A model generated the notes under the pieces. It searched no databases and had not been told where the DNA came from. It saw only the letters and a list, made by a program, of their open reading frames with translations. A program made the position numbers and the translations under genes. From Sutcliffiella horikoshii (GTDB taxonomy: Bacteria > Bacillota > Bacilli > Bacillales > Bacillaceae_I), in contig NZ_CP082918.1 of NCBI RefSeq assembly GCF_019931755.1, positions 3,576,001-3,640,000 of the forward strand: a DNA stretch of 64,000 bases, given 5' to 3'. Below, in pieces: positions 1 to 9,135 of this stretch (position 1 is the stretch's first letter; every line of letters starts with the position of its first letter).

Positions 1-84
1 CCTCCGGATGAAGTAGTCTGTCCACCTCCAGAAGATGTGGTCTGTCCACCGCCTGCTGAAGTTGTTTGTCCCCCTCCTGCAGAG
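1..84 (-). repeat. Tandem 21-bp coding repeats (GGGQTTS-type linker)
   Basis: About four imperfect copies of a 21-base unit inside the tail-spike gene encode SAGGGQT-like heptads rich in Gly, Gln, Thr and Ser. The repeats run into the window edge, so the copy number is unknown. They probably form a flexible linker or trimeric stalk. Units of this kind can expand and contract by slippage. Confidence 0.8.
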
Positions 85-1340
85 GTGCTACGCACAACAG
101 CTCCACCACTCTCTATACCTCTTGAATATCCGCGAAAATAGTCAGTTTCAAACCACAGCGTAAGTTCGTTTATATTCACCATTCCGTCGGGCAAAAAGAA
201 TACAATTTCGGCAGGGTGCTCGTCGTCAGCATTGTCGTTATAAGAATAAGATAGGAGATTCGTTGCGCCTTGGGCATAGACTTCGTTAATTTTCTGTCTT
301 CGTTCTAAATCAGCTTGCGTCGTGCTCAAATCTTCTGTCAAACTACCAATCTCTAATTGGGTATTGCCGGGGGTGCCTTTAGTATCTGGCCGGTGTTCTT
401 TCATAATTAATAAATCCATACTAGGAAAATCATCTAGTTCTAAGCGGACCACATTTCCTTCTTTCAGCTCATCAATTTTGGCACCTGTTATTTTAGAAAC
501 ATCTGCAGCTGACACTACCAAGGAGACAATTGGCTCTTTCCACCTTTTTAGGAGTGCTTGACTGCTGGCCATTAAAGTTGCAGCATCTTCAAAACGTTTG
601 TCTACCCAAACGGTCTCTAAAATTCCATTCTCAGCGACTGATTCTGCATCCTCGATGTAAGGAACCCCGTTATTCACAGACTCTATGGTCAATTGATTTA
701 CGCCTTCTCCGTACCCTAATGGATATATGCGATTGAAGACGCTCATGGGATTCTCTTCTATTTCAAAGTTAATTAGATTATGTCGCTCTTTTATCCGACA
801 AACCGGTTCTATATTCGGCCGAACAAGATTCAGGGTCCACGGATATGTGGTTGTGTCCCATGTCCATCGGTATTGCTCATCAAATGGTTTGGTCACACTG
901 AAAATTGCAGATAGTAAATTTTCGTTTTCCCACAAGTAATGAAAATATCGAGTGATTTCAACAGATCCCAGTTGCCAATGCGGTTCTTTTTGCTGGCCCA
1001 AGAGATACTCCAGTACTTCGTTGGTTGGCAGGTTGGTTAACTGGTGATCTTTGAACAACGTACTTCCTAAGAGAGTTGCAAGAACATGCTCGCATTCAAA
1101 AGAAACGGATAAGGAACTTTTAGATGTCTTTTTAGGAATGATTCTAAAGAGACCGATGTATTCTGATTCAACTGAAATCTCAACGTATTTCAACAACTTT
1201 ACCTTTTGAATTTTCTTGTCATTTATCGGCAAAGAAAATGATGCTTGCCATATCTGATTATTGGTTCTTGTGTAAGAAATAGCATAAGCATTTTCAAGTA
1301 TGGCTGTTACATTTCTTTGTAGATCTAGTGTTTTTATCAC
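1..1340 (-). CDS. Phage tail-spike / minor structural protein (Tal-like), 3' end cut by window edge
   Basis: The frame is open from a GTG at 1340 to the window edge, giving about 446 residues of N-terminal sequence. The GTG follows a GAGGGTGG ribosome site, with an in-frame TAA further upstream. The start (VIKTLDLQRNVTAILENAY) and the layout resemble the N-terminal domain of phage minor structural or anti-receptor proteins, which usually follow Dit and form the tail tip. The visible end is a run of GGGQTTS-type repeats, a linker often seen in Bacillus phage tail proteins. Oddly, it is separated from Dit by a tail-fibre gene, a membrane-protein gene and a terminator. The C-terminal domain (hydrolase or receptor binding) lies outside the window. 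Confidence 0.8.
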   Translation of the reverse strand, partial: MIKTLDLQRNVTAILENAYAISYTRTNNQIWQASFSLPINDKKIQKVKLLKYVEISVESEYIGLFRIIPKKTSKSSLSVSFECEHVLATLLGSTLFKDHQLTNLPTNEVLEYLLGQQKEPHWQLGSVEITRYFHYLWENENLLSAIFSVTKPFDEQYRWTWDTTTYPWTLNLVRPNIEPVCRIKERHNLINFEIEENPMSVFNRIYPLGYGEGVNQLTIESVNNGVPYIEDAESVAENGILETVWVDKRFEDAATLMASSQALLKRWKEPIVSLVVSAADVSKITGAKIDELKEGNVVRLELDDFPSMDLLIMKEHRPDTKGTPGNTQLEIGSLTEDLSTTQADLERRQKINEVYAQGATNLLSYSYNDNADDEHPAEIVFFLPDGMVNINELTLWFETDYFRGYSRGIESGGAVVRSTSAGGGQTTSAGGGQTTSSGGGQTTSSG

Positions 1341-1470
1341 TAATTGACCACCCTCTTTTTGCTCAATTATTTAGCATCATTTTAGGGAATCTAGACCGTC
1401 TAAAAAACTTTGTGCTTATTTAGAACTTATTTAGAAGTTTCCCCATGAGACTTGTTATACTTTCAAGACG

Positions 1471-1501
1471 AAAAAAAGAGCCTGTGATTGGGCTCTTTTT
1501 T
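1471..1501 (-). terminator. Rho-independent terminator between the Wzy-like gene and the tail-spike gene
   Basis: Stem AGAGCC / GGCTCT with a loop of about 8 bases, flanked by A-runs and T-runs on both sides, so it could stop transcription in either direction. It lies downstream of the membrane-protein stop and upstream of the tail-spike gene. That is unexpected inside a late phage operon. Confidence 0.75.
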
Positions 1502-1539
1502 CATTTCATTTATAATTCTTCTTACCGCACTCTTTCCTC

Positions 1540-2766
1540 CTACTGAGTAGTTTTTAAATAGATGTGTTTGTGTATTAAGCCCAAAAATAAACAGAAAATA
1601 GTAAAATAATAAAACCACCCCTGCATAATCGGCTCTAGTAAAAATGTTACAATCATCGCAGTAAAACAGGATATAACTAATCCTTTTAAAAATACTGGTA
1701 AATCACTTTTAAGGAATGTCCTTAATGAAATTAATCCCAATAGAGAAAAAATAACTAACAAGACGAAAGGTATCAATCCTGCATCGTATCCCACATCGAG
1801 CCAAAGATTGTGAGCATAGTTTAATGATAACTCTGTTTTCCTTCCGCCAGATGGATAGCTGAACATACCTTTAAAAGATTCGCCCCAGGCTGTAAAACGA
1901 GGATCATCAATAGCCGAGAAGTTTCTCATTCTATTTCCGATAGTAGTGCTGAACCATTTGTCTTTAACTCCAAATATGTTTCCAATGAATAACAGAAAAC
2001 CAAGAATAGAGAAAAAGAAAATAATAACCGTGCTCATTATTTTCCTCGGTGTTAATTTTGTCGTATAAAAAAACACCGCAATACACGAAGCGCCTAGTAT
2101 GAGAAGCCCAGTTCTATTCCCAAGACTCAGGGAAACATAGATAGATATAGCCGAAACCGCTAAGATAAGGAGTTTGGTTATTTTCATTTTCTTTATATTG
2201 TTGTCCCTGAGAAACAATAAAGGTGTTAAGGCAATTCCAAGTGATACATAGGTATTCATTCCAGTTGCAGAAAGGAAATTCTCGCCCCATAAACTCATTA
2301 CAGCACGTCCGCCGTATGTGGGGGAAGCATTTTCAAGACTTCCATATATCTGCGTTGTTCTAACTATGCTCAGTATCGCAAACAACATCGTACTAATTGC
2401 CACCGTAAAAATCAGACAATAACTTTTTTTGATGGGGTTTTTGTTGTTGATAAAAGCGTACCCCGTCCAATAAAAAACAATTGGCGCAATAAGGTAGCCA
2501 CCCAATACTAAGGTAACATCAGAAAACCCATACAATTTTACAGTTATAGCGTAATAAGCACTAAATAACATGAGTAGCGAACTCATAATTATTAATCGTT
2601 TAGTCATCTCCTTGAATATTATTTTCCAAAGAATAAAAGGTAGTAACAAGAAAGCAATTACTATTCCTTTATTTAAAAAGTTGGCTGCATACAGGCCGAC
2701 AATTATAATAAACAGTATTTCTGCATTTGATAATTTTGAGTTTTGGCCCATTTGTGTAGTTGTCAT
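1540..2766 (-). CDS. O-antigen ligase/polymerase (Wzy-like) multispanning membrane protein in the prophage
   Basis: 408 residues and strongly hydrophobic, with about ten or more predicted membrane segments. A longer extracytoplasmic loop contains an NYAHNLWLDVGYDAGLIPF stretch, typical of the Wzy_C / O-antigen ligase family that joins or polymerises lipid-linked glycans at the membrane. The start at 2766 is chosen because AAGGGGTGA lies six bases upstream; a start at 2799 would lack one. It sits between tail-fibre and tail-spike genes and ends at a terminator, so it looks like an accessory cargo gene. By analogy with seroconverting phages it may alter surface glycans of the lysogen, but that is inference. 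The substrate is unknown. Confidence 0.75.
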   Translation of the reverse strand: MTTTQMGQNSKLSNAEILFIIIVGLYAANFLNKGIVIAFLLLPFILWKIIFKEMTKRLIIMSSLLMLFSAYYAITVKLYGFSDVTLVLGGYLIAPIVFYWTGYAFINNKNPIKKSYCLIFTVAISTMLFAILSIVRTTQIYGSLENASPTYGGRAVMSLWGENFLSATGMNTYVSLGIALTPLLFLRDNNIKKMKITKLLILAVSAISIYVSLSLGNRTGLLILGASCIAVFFYTTKLTPRKIMSTVIIFFFSILGFLLFIGNIFGVKDKWFSTTIGNRMRNFSAIDDPRFTAWGESFKGMFSYPSGGRKTELSLNYAHNLWLDVGYDAGLIPFVLLVIFSLLGLISLRTFLKSDLPVFLKGLVISCFTAMIVTFLLEPIMQGWFYYFTIFCLFLGLIHKHIYLKTTQ

Positions 2767-2812
2767 GTTATTCACCCCTTGAAAATAATACCATGACAAC
2801 TAATTTTTTTCA

Positions 2813-4498
2813 TTACTTATTGTTAAAATAAGTAACACTACCTCGGATTGAAGTAATACCTTGCAACTTGTGTGTGTACATATTCATATCCGTCGAATTT
2901 GGGTATTTTTGATTGCGTATAAATAATCTATTAGTTGCTCCATCCACCACCCCGTATAGATTCATTACAGAAGTAGAACTCCCATAATGTTCTATCGGAA
3001 AGGTGAAATACCCTTGTATAGGCTTAGTTGTTTCTGGTAATGTCACTACTAATAAACGAGTCGTAGGTAAAGCAGAAACGTCTCCAATATCTATCCGAAA
3101 AGTGTAATGAGTAAGCATTTCATCAGTGATATAATTACCAACTACATTTGTTGTTGGAACATCTCCTTCAACGGCAGTTGATCCAGAGTTAAGATACTGT
3201 AACTTAGATGAAAAAGATTTGCTTGTTAGACGATTTTTCTTTAATGATTTGACAACTCTTTTTAATTCCCAGTCCACTCCCCCTACAGAAGCATCACCCA
3301 TCAGGTTATAGTACAAAACCAAGTTCAGGTCTGTTGCCGTTTCTTCGAAAATAACTGCTGGTTTATATAAACCCCTCCCAGCTACAGCCCTCGTTAATAG
3401 ATTTTCAGATGATAAAGAAAACCCGAAACCATCAGACGACTTAAAGAGCATGATATTATTAAATTGCAAATCATCCGCAATCATAATCAAGCCTTCTGCG
3501 GATTGGTACATTTCAAAATGCCATAACGTCTTACTTGTACCCTGCACTTCGCATGTAGTTAAATTTGTCCACGTTTTTAGATCATCACTTTGAACCCTTT
3601 TCAATTTGTAGCCATCTGTTATATCAATGAAATACATAAAGTATCTACCGTTAAGATACACGACATCCGGTGACACAATTGCATTTGAAGATTGATAGAT
3701 AATTTCTTTTTCTGACCAAGTGCGCCCATCATCTGAACTTTGTAACCAGTAACGGTCACTAATCCCTGTACCGTTTTCACGATAGATCAAATGTAATGTA
3801 TAACCATTTTTATCTAATATCCAACAAGGGTCAGAATAGTGTCTTCCTTGTGCTGGATAAGGTTGCAGTGGATTAGTAACTCCGGGAGGATTTAGCCAAT
3901 TCTTTCCGTCATTTGATACATAAATACAAGGATTTTCATACGCTTCACTATTGTCCTTGTATGGAGTGATAGCCATCCAATAGTTATAACCGTTCCACTT
4001 TCTAGGGAAGTTAATAATCTGCGGATGTACGTATTCGGTATTTCCGTATGGTGATACTGGCATATTCACATTTGTAGCAGTATCAACGGAGTCTATTGCC
4101 ACACTTACGAGGTCTATGCTATTTCTCCCAATAAACCTTGTATTAATGGGATTGGAAATAACAGACTGCGTATTTTGTGCCAAGAGCGCGGTAACGTTTT
4201 GATTCTCTGTCCGCACTCTATGGTCAGGAGAGTCGTAAACTGTACCATCTGTACCAATCTTCAATTGTTCTACAGCTGGGTCAATGGTGGACGCGCCTAT
4301 CACTTGATCTACTTGCGTTTGTACATAATCTGCAGTTTCATTCGCTTGGTTTGCTACGTTCAGCGATTGTTCTGCCGTATTTTTTGCTGATTCCGAATCA
4401 ACTTTTGCTTTTTCTGCTGCATCGATTGCATCATTTATATATTCTACTCCCTTATAGATAGGAAATCCTACCCCAATCGGAATTTTTGGAAGAGGCAT
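2813..4498 (-). CDS. Phage tail fibre / receptor-binding protein with Asp-box beta-propeller
   Basis: 561 residues. The first 70 or so form an Ala/Glu/Lys-rich amphipathic coiled coil, followed by a DPAVEQLKIGTDGTVY connector common at the N-terminus of phage fibres. The middle part has Asp-box motifs of sialidase-like propellers (VSNDGKNW at about 194, SSDDGRTW at about 254). The C-terminal 130 residues may be a trimerising or carbohydrate-binding domain. It lies directly downstream of Dit, spaced 13 bases. It probably binds, and may cleave, a cell-surface glycan. No catalytic residues can be assigned by eye, so an enzymatic role is not claimed. Confidence 0.7.
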   Translation of the reverse strand: MPLPKIPIGVGFPIYKGVEYINDAIDAAEKAKVDSESAKNTAEQSLNVANQANETADYVQTQVDQVIGASTIDPAVEQLKIGTDGTVYDSPDHRVRTENQNVTALLAQNTQSVISNPINTRFIGRNSIDLVSVAIDSVDTATNVNMPVSPYGNTEYVHPQIINFPRKWNGYNYWMAITPYKDNSEAYENPCIYVSNDGKNWLNPPGVTNPLQPYPAQGRHYSDPCWILDKNGYTLHLIYRENGTGISDRYWLQSSDDGRTWSEKEIIYQSSNAIVSPDVVYLNGRYFMYFIDITDGYKLKRVQSDDLKTWTNLTTCEVQGTSKTLWHFEMYQSAEGLIMIADDLQFNNIMLFKSSDGFGFSLSSENLLTRAVAGRGLYKPAVIFEETATDLNLVLYYNLMGDASVGGVDWELKRVVKSLKKNRLTSKSFSSKLQYLNSGSTAVEGDVPTTNVVGNYITDEMLTHYTFRIDIGDVSALPTTRLLVVTLPETTKPIQGYFTFPIEHYGSSTSVMNLYGVVDGATNRLFIRNQKYPNSTDMNMYTHKLQGITSIRGSVTYFNNK

Positions 4499-4511
4499 AT
4501 CACCACCGTCC

Positions 4512-5309
4512 TTACGTGTATTGGTCTCTCACTTTTATTGAAAAATTCAAATTCATATTTGAACCTGTGATGTATATTTCATTGGTTCCTGGCATCAAGG
4601 TTATAAATTCACCGAGGATAAAGGTCTCTTGTCCGTCTTTAATAAACTCATAATCTTTTCCTTTAACTTCGAATGTTGCATTAGTAAAGGTTCCTAAAGA
4701 AAAAGATTTCCCATTCCCCTCGATTACAACGTTTTCACCCGAACCAATGATTAAGAATTCAGGAATAATTGCAGTGCCATTTATTGTTGTTTTTACAGTC
4801 TGTGGAGACGTAATTGTGACATCGTTTACGTACAATGTGTCTATAGAATAGCTATCATCAAAAGTAACTAGAGTACTGTCCCAGTTGATTTCATGATTCT
4901 CAACATTTGCATATTTGACTGGATCATTGGCAACAAAGTTTATTTTAAGTATGAATTCTTCTTCAGCTCGGCTGGGTACTATGGGCCCGTTTAGCTTCAC
5001 CATGTAATGCATATCTGGCTCATAATCACGTACCATCTTTATTTCTCTTGGCTTCCCATAAGGATCCAATAAAAAAGCAACGAGCTCATTAACTCGCCGC
5101 TGCATATTCATATGAAACTGGTCTATGATTTTTAAAGAATAAGAGAAAGGACGTTCTCTTACTTCATCTCCGAAATCCCACAATCCTTTCCTACCAGGTA
5201 TTGCTACCGTTATGCTTTCGTAGTTTGGAGTTGAAGGATCTTCATTATTACCTGGCTCACAAAAAAATCCAAAGTCTTCAAATCGATAGTTGTCATCCAT
5301 TGTGATCAT
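4512..5309 (-). CDS. Distal tail protein (Dit, Sipho_tail family)
   Basis: 265 residues. The N-terminus (DNYRFEDFGF) and the following GRKGLWDFGDEVRERPFSY and ELVAFLLDPYGKPREI stretches match the siphophage Dit family, which forms the hexameric hub joining tail tube to adsorption apparatus. The C-terminal half is a beta-rich domain. Its start overlaps the end of the tape-measure gene by four bases, which suggests translational coupling. AGGGGGT lies nine bases upstream of the ATG. Confidence 0.88.
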   Translation of the reverse strand: MITMDDNYRFEDFGFFCEPGNNEDPSTPNYESITVAIPGRKGLWDFGDEVRERPFSYSLKIIDQFHMNMQRRVNELVAFLLDPYGKPREIKMVRDYEPDMHYMVKLNGPIVPSRAEEEFILKINFVANDPVKYANVENHEINWDSTLVTFDDSYSIDTLYVNDVTITSPQTVKTTINGTAIIPEFLIIGSGENVVIEGNGKSFSLGTFTNATFEVKGKDYEFIKDGQETFILGEFITLMPGTNEIYITGSNMNLNFSIKVRDQYT

Positions 5310-7474
5310 ACTAAAATTACCCCCTGAGATCGGGCTTTGACTTTGTTTGTCTGTTGGATTTTCCTACTCATTCCGGGAGCTAATTTGGTATTCATCTCAT
5401 CTGTATCAAGATACACATGAACATCAACTTTTCCACCGGATCCACCCATTGTTGCTGCTATTCCTTTTCCAATATCACCTAATGTTTTTTCATTCAGTGG
5501 GATTAATGCTTCATTCTCTCCTGGCACTTCACCTGCGCCTTGTAACTTACCTCCGTATGCTCCAAAAATGGTTGGTTGCGTGAAAATTCCACCTTTAGCA
5601 TTCCATTTAATTCCTATACTCGGAACACTTGGTGGCATTAAACTGAAACCTCCACTAATTGTAAACTTAGGTAGTTTAGGTTTGGGAATTTCAATCTTTA
5701 ATTTTTCTTTTAGTCCTGTGAAAAAACCCTTTATTTTCTCTAGATTTTCAAAGAATTTATTCTTTAATTCAATTGCTTTTCCTACAGACTTAGAAACCAT
5801 ATCAGCGATTAAATCTCTCAAATAGGTAAAGGTGGCTTTCCCAACAACCTTTATTTCGTCCCAGTTTTTATAGAGGAGGACCCCAATCGCAATAAAGCCA
5901 CCAATTACTGCAGTAATGGCTAGGATTATACCTATCAAAGGTAATAGTCCTATGCCAAGTGCACCTGCTCCTAAAGCGAGAGCAGTAAATATTGTAGATA
6001 AAACAACTCCAGCTACAGTTAAGGCACCAACGGCAGAAGTTGTAACTGCAATCCCTGTTGTCAATTTAGGATGTTCATTAGCCCATTCAATTATCTTTGT
6101 TGTAAATTCTGCTACATCTGTTACCAGTGGAGTTAATGTCTTTGCTAGCTCAGCAAGGGCCATTTGTTGATCTATTAAAGCTTCTTCGTGTGCAACTAAC
6201 TCAGGATTCATTTTTTTATATTCTTCATACGCTGAAGCCAATCCCAACTCCGATAATTGTCGAAGGACATAATCCGTGTCCCGCCCGACTAATTTAGCCA
6301 TTTCTAGACCTCGATTAAACCTTTCAAGTTCCACACCACTACGTTCTAAAAGCTCTGCAAATGGTCCAACAGCTTCACCAGTGGCGAATGTTTCTTGTAA
6401 ACCATCCGCAATACCTTCTGTTTTCAATGTGTCAGAGAATCTAATTGCAGCACCGTTAATTTCATCTATAACCTTTGCAAGTTGAGCCTCGTTCAAGTCA
6501 GTAGCCATTAGGTTAGCCATTGTTTCAACCGCTGAATCTGTTTCACCTGTTACCGCTGCAATCTTCCTGAAACCTTCTTCAATTGCCCCTACATTAAATC
6601 CAGCATTCAATGCGTTTGTTTCGAGTCGTGCTAGTTCTCTATTAAAATCACGCATGCTATCAACTAATCCACCGATGACAGCAGCAGGTGCAGCACCTGC
6701 TATCGCTTGCAAGCCCTTCTCAACACCATCAAGGGACTTTTTTGACTTTTTGCCACTATCCTCTAACTTATCAAGGTTTCTCTTGAAGTCCGCTACAGTA
6801 CTCTTAGCATCATTTAGTCTTGCATTTAATTGACGTACCTCTACAGAGTTCTCTCCATAAACTTTTTTGGTTGTTTCTAATTGACTCTCGAGGTTTTTAA
6901 CTGCACGATCAGTTAATTTCATTTGAGATTCTAATTGTTTTTGAGCCAGTTCGACTTTTTGAGCAGCACTTGCATTTTCTCCAAGTTCTGTATTCTGAAG
7001 TTTAAACGCGCTAGTAAGTTCCTTTTGTTCAGCTTCTAACAACTGACTTTCGCTCTTCAGCTTATCAAGCTTGTCCTCTGCATCCCTTGCCTCCTGGGCT
7101 TGTTCTGTCAGTCCTTTATTCACTCTTTCCATGGATTGTTGGAGAGAGGTTTCTGCTCGTTCAGCGTCTAAGAGCTTGCTGTACATTTGAGTCAGTTGGC
7201 CGGTGGTTGTTTTTGTGTCTTTGCTCATCGCATCATATTGAGCTCTTAACATTCCGGTACGTTTTTGAGCGCTTTCCATCTGTATTTCAAGTTTTTTCTT
7301 TTCAGCTCGAAGCTTGTCCGTTGCTTTCGCATCGTTGCCCATAGCTGCTATATGATTTTTGTACTCTTTAGCTGCTGTGTTCATCACTGCATTTATTTCC
7401 CTTAACGTTTCTGCATATTGAACTTGTCCATCCATTTTAAAATTTAGGATAACGTTTTTTTCTTTACTTGACAC
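5306..7474 (-). CDS. Tail tape measure protein
   Basis: 722 residues. Residues 1-250 are almost entirely charged coiled coil. A Gly/Ala-rich region with hydrophobic membrane-active segments lies at roughly 470-530. The C-terminal part has phage tape-measure sequence (GGIFTQPTIFGAYGGK, EALIPLNEKTLG). The start is a GTG with GGAGGTGA upstream. The gene lies between the frameshifted tail chaperones and Dit, the normal order. Length suggests a fairly short tail, since tape-measure length scales with tail length. Confidence 0.92.
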   Translation of the reverse strand: MSSKEKNVILNFKMDGQVQYAETLREINAVMNTAAKEYKNHIAAMGNDAKATDKLRAEKKKLEIQMESAQKRTGMLRAQYDAMSKDTKTTTGQLTQMYSKLLDAERAETSLQQSMERVNKGLTEQAQEARDAEDKLDKLKSESQLLEAEQKELTSAFKLQNTELGENASAAQKVELAQKQLESQMKLTDRAVKNLESQLETTKKVYGENSVEVRQLNARLNDAKSTVADFKRNLDKLEDSGKKSKKSLDGVEKGLQAIAGAAPAAVIGGLVDSMRDFNRELARLETNALNAGFNVGAIEEGFRKIAAVTGETDSAVETMANLMATDLNEAQLAKVIDEINGAAIRFSDTLKTEGIADGLQETFATGEAVGPFAELLERSGVELERFNRGLEMAKLVGRDTDYVLRQLSELGLASAYEEYKKMNPELVAHEEALIDQQMALAELAKTLTPLVTDVAEFTTKIIEWANEHPKLTTGIAVTTSAVGALTVAGVVLSTIFTALALGAGALGIGLLPLIGIILAITAVIGGFIAIGVLLYKNWDEIKVVGKATFTYLRDLIADMVSKSVGKAIELKNKFFENLEKIKGFFTGLKEKLKIEIPKPKLPKFTISGGFSLMPPSVPSIGIKWNAKGGIFTQPTIFGAYGGKLQGAGEVPGENEALIPLNEKTLGDIGKGIAATMGGSGGKVDVHVYLDTDEMNTKLAPGMSRKIQQTNKVKARSQGVILV

Positions 7475-7488
7475 ACCCTCACCTCCTA

Positions 7489-8105
7489 CTACAAAAATGG
7501 TGTCTCATCAAGGGTGTAGATTTTTTTAGAAAGACTATCTTCATTCAAAGCTTTTGGGTGGTGATAACGAATATGCATAATATATTGTTTGAGTAAATGA
7601 TTTGGTGTGATGTTGAAAAAGTCCTCCATAGTTAAACCTAGCAAGGTATTTCCAACATAAAAATAAAAGTCCCAATCTAATTCCGGTGATTGGGACGGTT
7701 CTTTTGTTTGAAAGACGTTCTTTTTTTTTCTGTTTTTATTTTTTTCATATCAGAGTTTTGGAAATTTTGATTGTTAAATAAATCAAGTGCCACTTGAAAA
7801 ATACCAGGTAGATCACTTAACGGGATGGAATTTTCCAATTCGTACGGTGTGCAATCTGTTCCGCCTGCTTTCACCATAGCATAAATAAGTGCGTTCATTA
7901 ATTTCACTTCATTTTTTCCTAGTTGAAGCTGTCCTTTTCCCAACATATTATTTACATCTTTTTCAAAGACATGGTAGGGTTTTCCGTAAGCTTCTTCTAC
8001 ATAAGGGAAAGATTTGAACGTGAATATTACAGGAATATCTACGCCTTGGATTCTGATTGTATCTCGATTGATATTTATGTTTACTAAATCACTGAGTCTT
8101 GTCAT
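7489..8105 (-). CDS. gpGT-type tail chaperone fusion made by -1 frameshift
   Basis: Near its end the upstream frame has a run of nine A (7721-7729 on the opposite strand), read GAA AAA AAA AGA. A -1 slip on A AAA AAA continues into a second open frame for about 77 codons, to a TAG at 7489-7491 just before the tape-measure ribosome site. The extension has no good start codon or ribosome site of its own. This is the arrangement of the lambda G/GT pair and its Gram-positive equivalents, where the rare fusion helps load the tape measure. Predicted fusion about 205 residues. Confidence 0.75.
7677..8105 (-). CDS. Tail assembly chaperone (gpG-like)
   Basis: 142 residues when read in frame to TAG. 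It sits between the major tail protein and tape measure, where siphophages encode their tail assembly chaperone. The protein has a small alpha/beta N-terminus and a lysine-rich tail produced by the A-rich slippery segment. It starts with ATG four bases after the major tail protein stop. Family membership rests on position, size and the frameshift more than on specific motifs. Confidence 0.8.
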   Translation of the reverse strand: MTRLSDLVNININRDTIRIQGVDIPVIFTFKSFPYVEEAYGKPYHVFEKDVNNMLGKGQLQLGKNEVKLMNALIYAMVKAGGTDCTPYELENSIPLSDLPGIFQVALDLFNNQNFQNSDMKKIKTEKKRTSFKQKNRPNHRN

Positions 8106-8109
8106 TTAA

Positions 8110-8748
8110 TTATGCCCCCGTTCCACCTGTGTCGGGTACCAGACTTGCCAGCTGAGATTCGTCACAAATTACTTGAGCCATAAAGTCTTCTGCTTTTATA
8201 CCTTCAGCTGTTGTTCTAGCAGAATTAAAGTCAACTTTAGTGTTTGCGTTAAATAGAAGTGGAGTAGCAGTCATTACAATTTGTTGAGTCGGAATCGTCG
8301 CCTCATCGTTTGTTGTTGTATATGATTCGTCATCTGTTGTGACTTGGACCCGAGGGAACCACCTAGCCATCTTACTACCATCATTCAATGGTGCGATAAA
8401 GCCAATCGCAAAATAAGGGTACTCCGTTAAGTTTGAAGAGTCGAAAACCACCCCATTCACTGGTGTCTTTCCGTGCATCTTATCTTTAACCTCAACAGGT
8501 AAGGATGTATGATCTAGAGTAAGTGTGTACTGATTATTCTTTGTCGCACTTACAAAAATTTTATTACTAGCCCATTTCCGGACAGTAGCTGGCGCCCCTG
8601 CGATTCCAATGGTTTCAATTGTTGGCAGTTCATACATTTCGATGTCATAGGTAGGTAGCTCGCCAGCTGAATCTTTTCCTCCGGTCATAAAGGCAATAAA
8701 TAAATTTTCTACCCCCACCGGATAAAGCATTTCTTTTGCTTTTGTCAT
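8110..8748 (-). CDS. Major tail protein (tail tube)
   Basis: 212 residues, resembling the phi13-type major tail proteins of Gram-positive siphophages: a beta-rich tube protein with a typical N-terminus (LYPVGVENLFIAFM) and a GFIAPLNDGSKMARWFPRVQ core. It lies between head-tail joining genes and the tail chaperones. About 30 of these hexamers would form the tail tube. No immunoglobulin-like C-terminal extension is present. Confidence 0.85.
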   Translation of the reverse strand: MTKAKEMLYPVGVENLFIAFMTGGKDSAGELPTYDIEMYELPTIETIGIAGAPATVRKWASNKIFVSATKNNQYTLTLDHTSLPVEVKDKMHGKTPVNGVVFDSSNLTEYPYFAIGFIAPLNDGSKMARWFPRVQVTTDDESYTTTNDEATIPTQQIVMTATPLLFNANTKVDFNSARTTAEGIKAEDFMAQVICDESQLASLVPDTGGTGA

Positions 8749-8754
8749 GAATAA

Positions 8755-9135
8755 TTATCCTCCCATTTTCTTTATTATTTTATTAGCCATGATGTCTGCT
8801 ATCTTATCGCCTTCTGCATCAAATGTGTTCTGGACAAAGTGTTGTCCTTTCACCCTTCCGCGACCGTTTGCTTTTTTATGACCATGTTCAACCATGTGCC
8901 AATAGAATGCTCCGTCTTCAAATTCTACGGAAACACGATCGTTTTTAACTACAACTTTCAAGCTATCCCTTAGATGTTTTTTATTTAAATTAGATTTCTT
9001 TATGCGGGGCCTAAGTTTTTCTACAAAATATTCCGCTGCTTCTTCTAGAACGTTTTTTTCAACAGTTTTATTTACTTTTAAAAGTGTATTTATTTCCCTA
9101 ATAGCCTCTTCAAAACCATTATTGTTGGCTGACAT
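8755..9135 (-). CDS. HK97 gp10-like head-tail joining protein
   Basis: 126 residues with the signature of the gp10 / tail-completion family: an N-terminal helix, then YFVEKLRPRI, HLRDSLKV and a YWHMVEHGHKK-like segment. It sits between the terminator-like protein and the major tail protein, as in HK97-type genomes. It overlaps its neighbour by one base. Confidence 0.8.
   Translation of the reverse strand: MSANNNGFEEAIREINTLLKVNKTVEKNVLEEAAEYFVEKLRPRIKKSNLNKKHLRDSLKVVVKNDRVSVEFEDGAFYWHMVEHGHKKANGRGRVKGQHFVQNTFDAEGDKIADIMANKIIKKMGG

Noticed and set aside
1..84. GGGQTTS repeats as collagen-like Gly-X-Y
   Set aside because: The period is seven residues, not three, so it is a flexible linker rather than a collagen helix.
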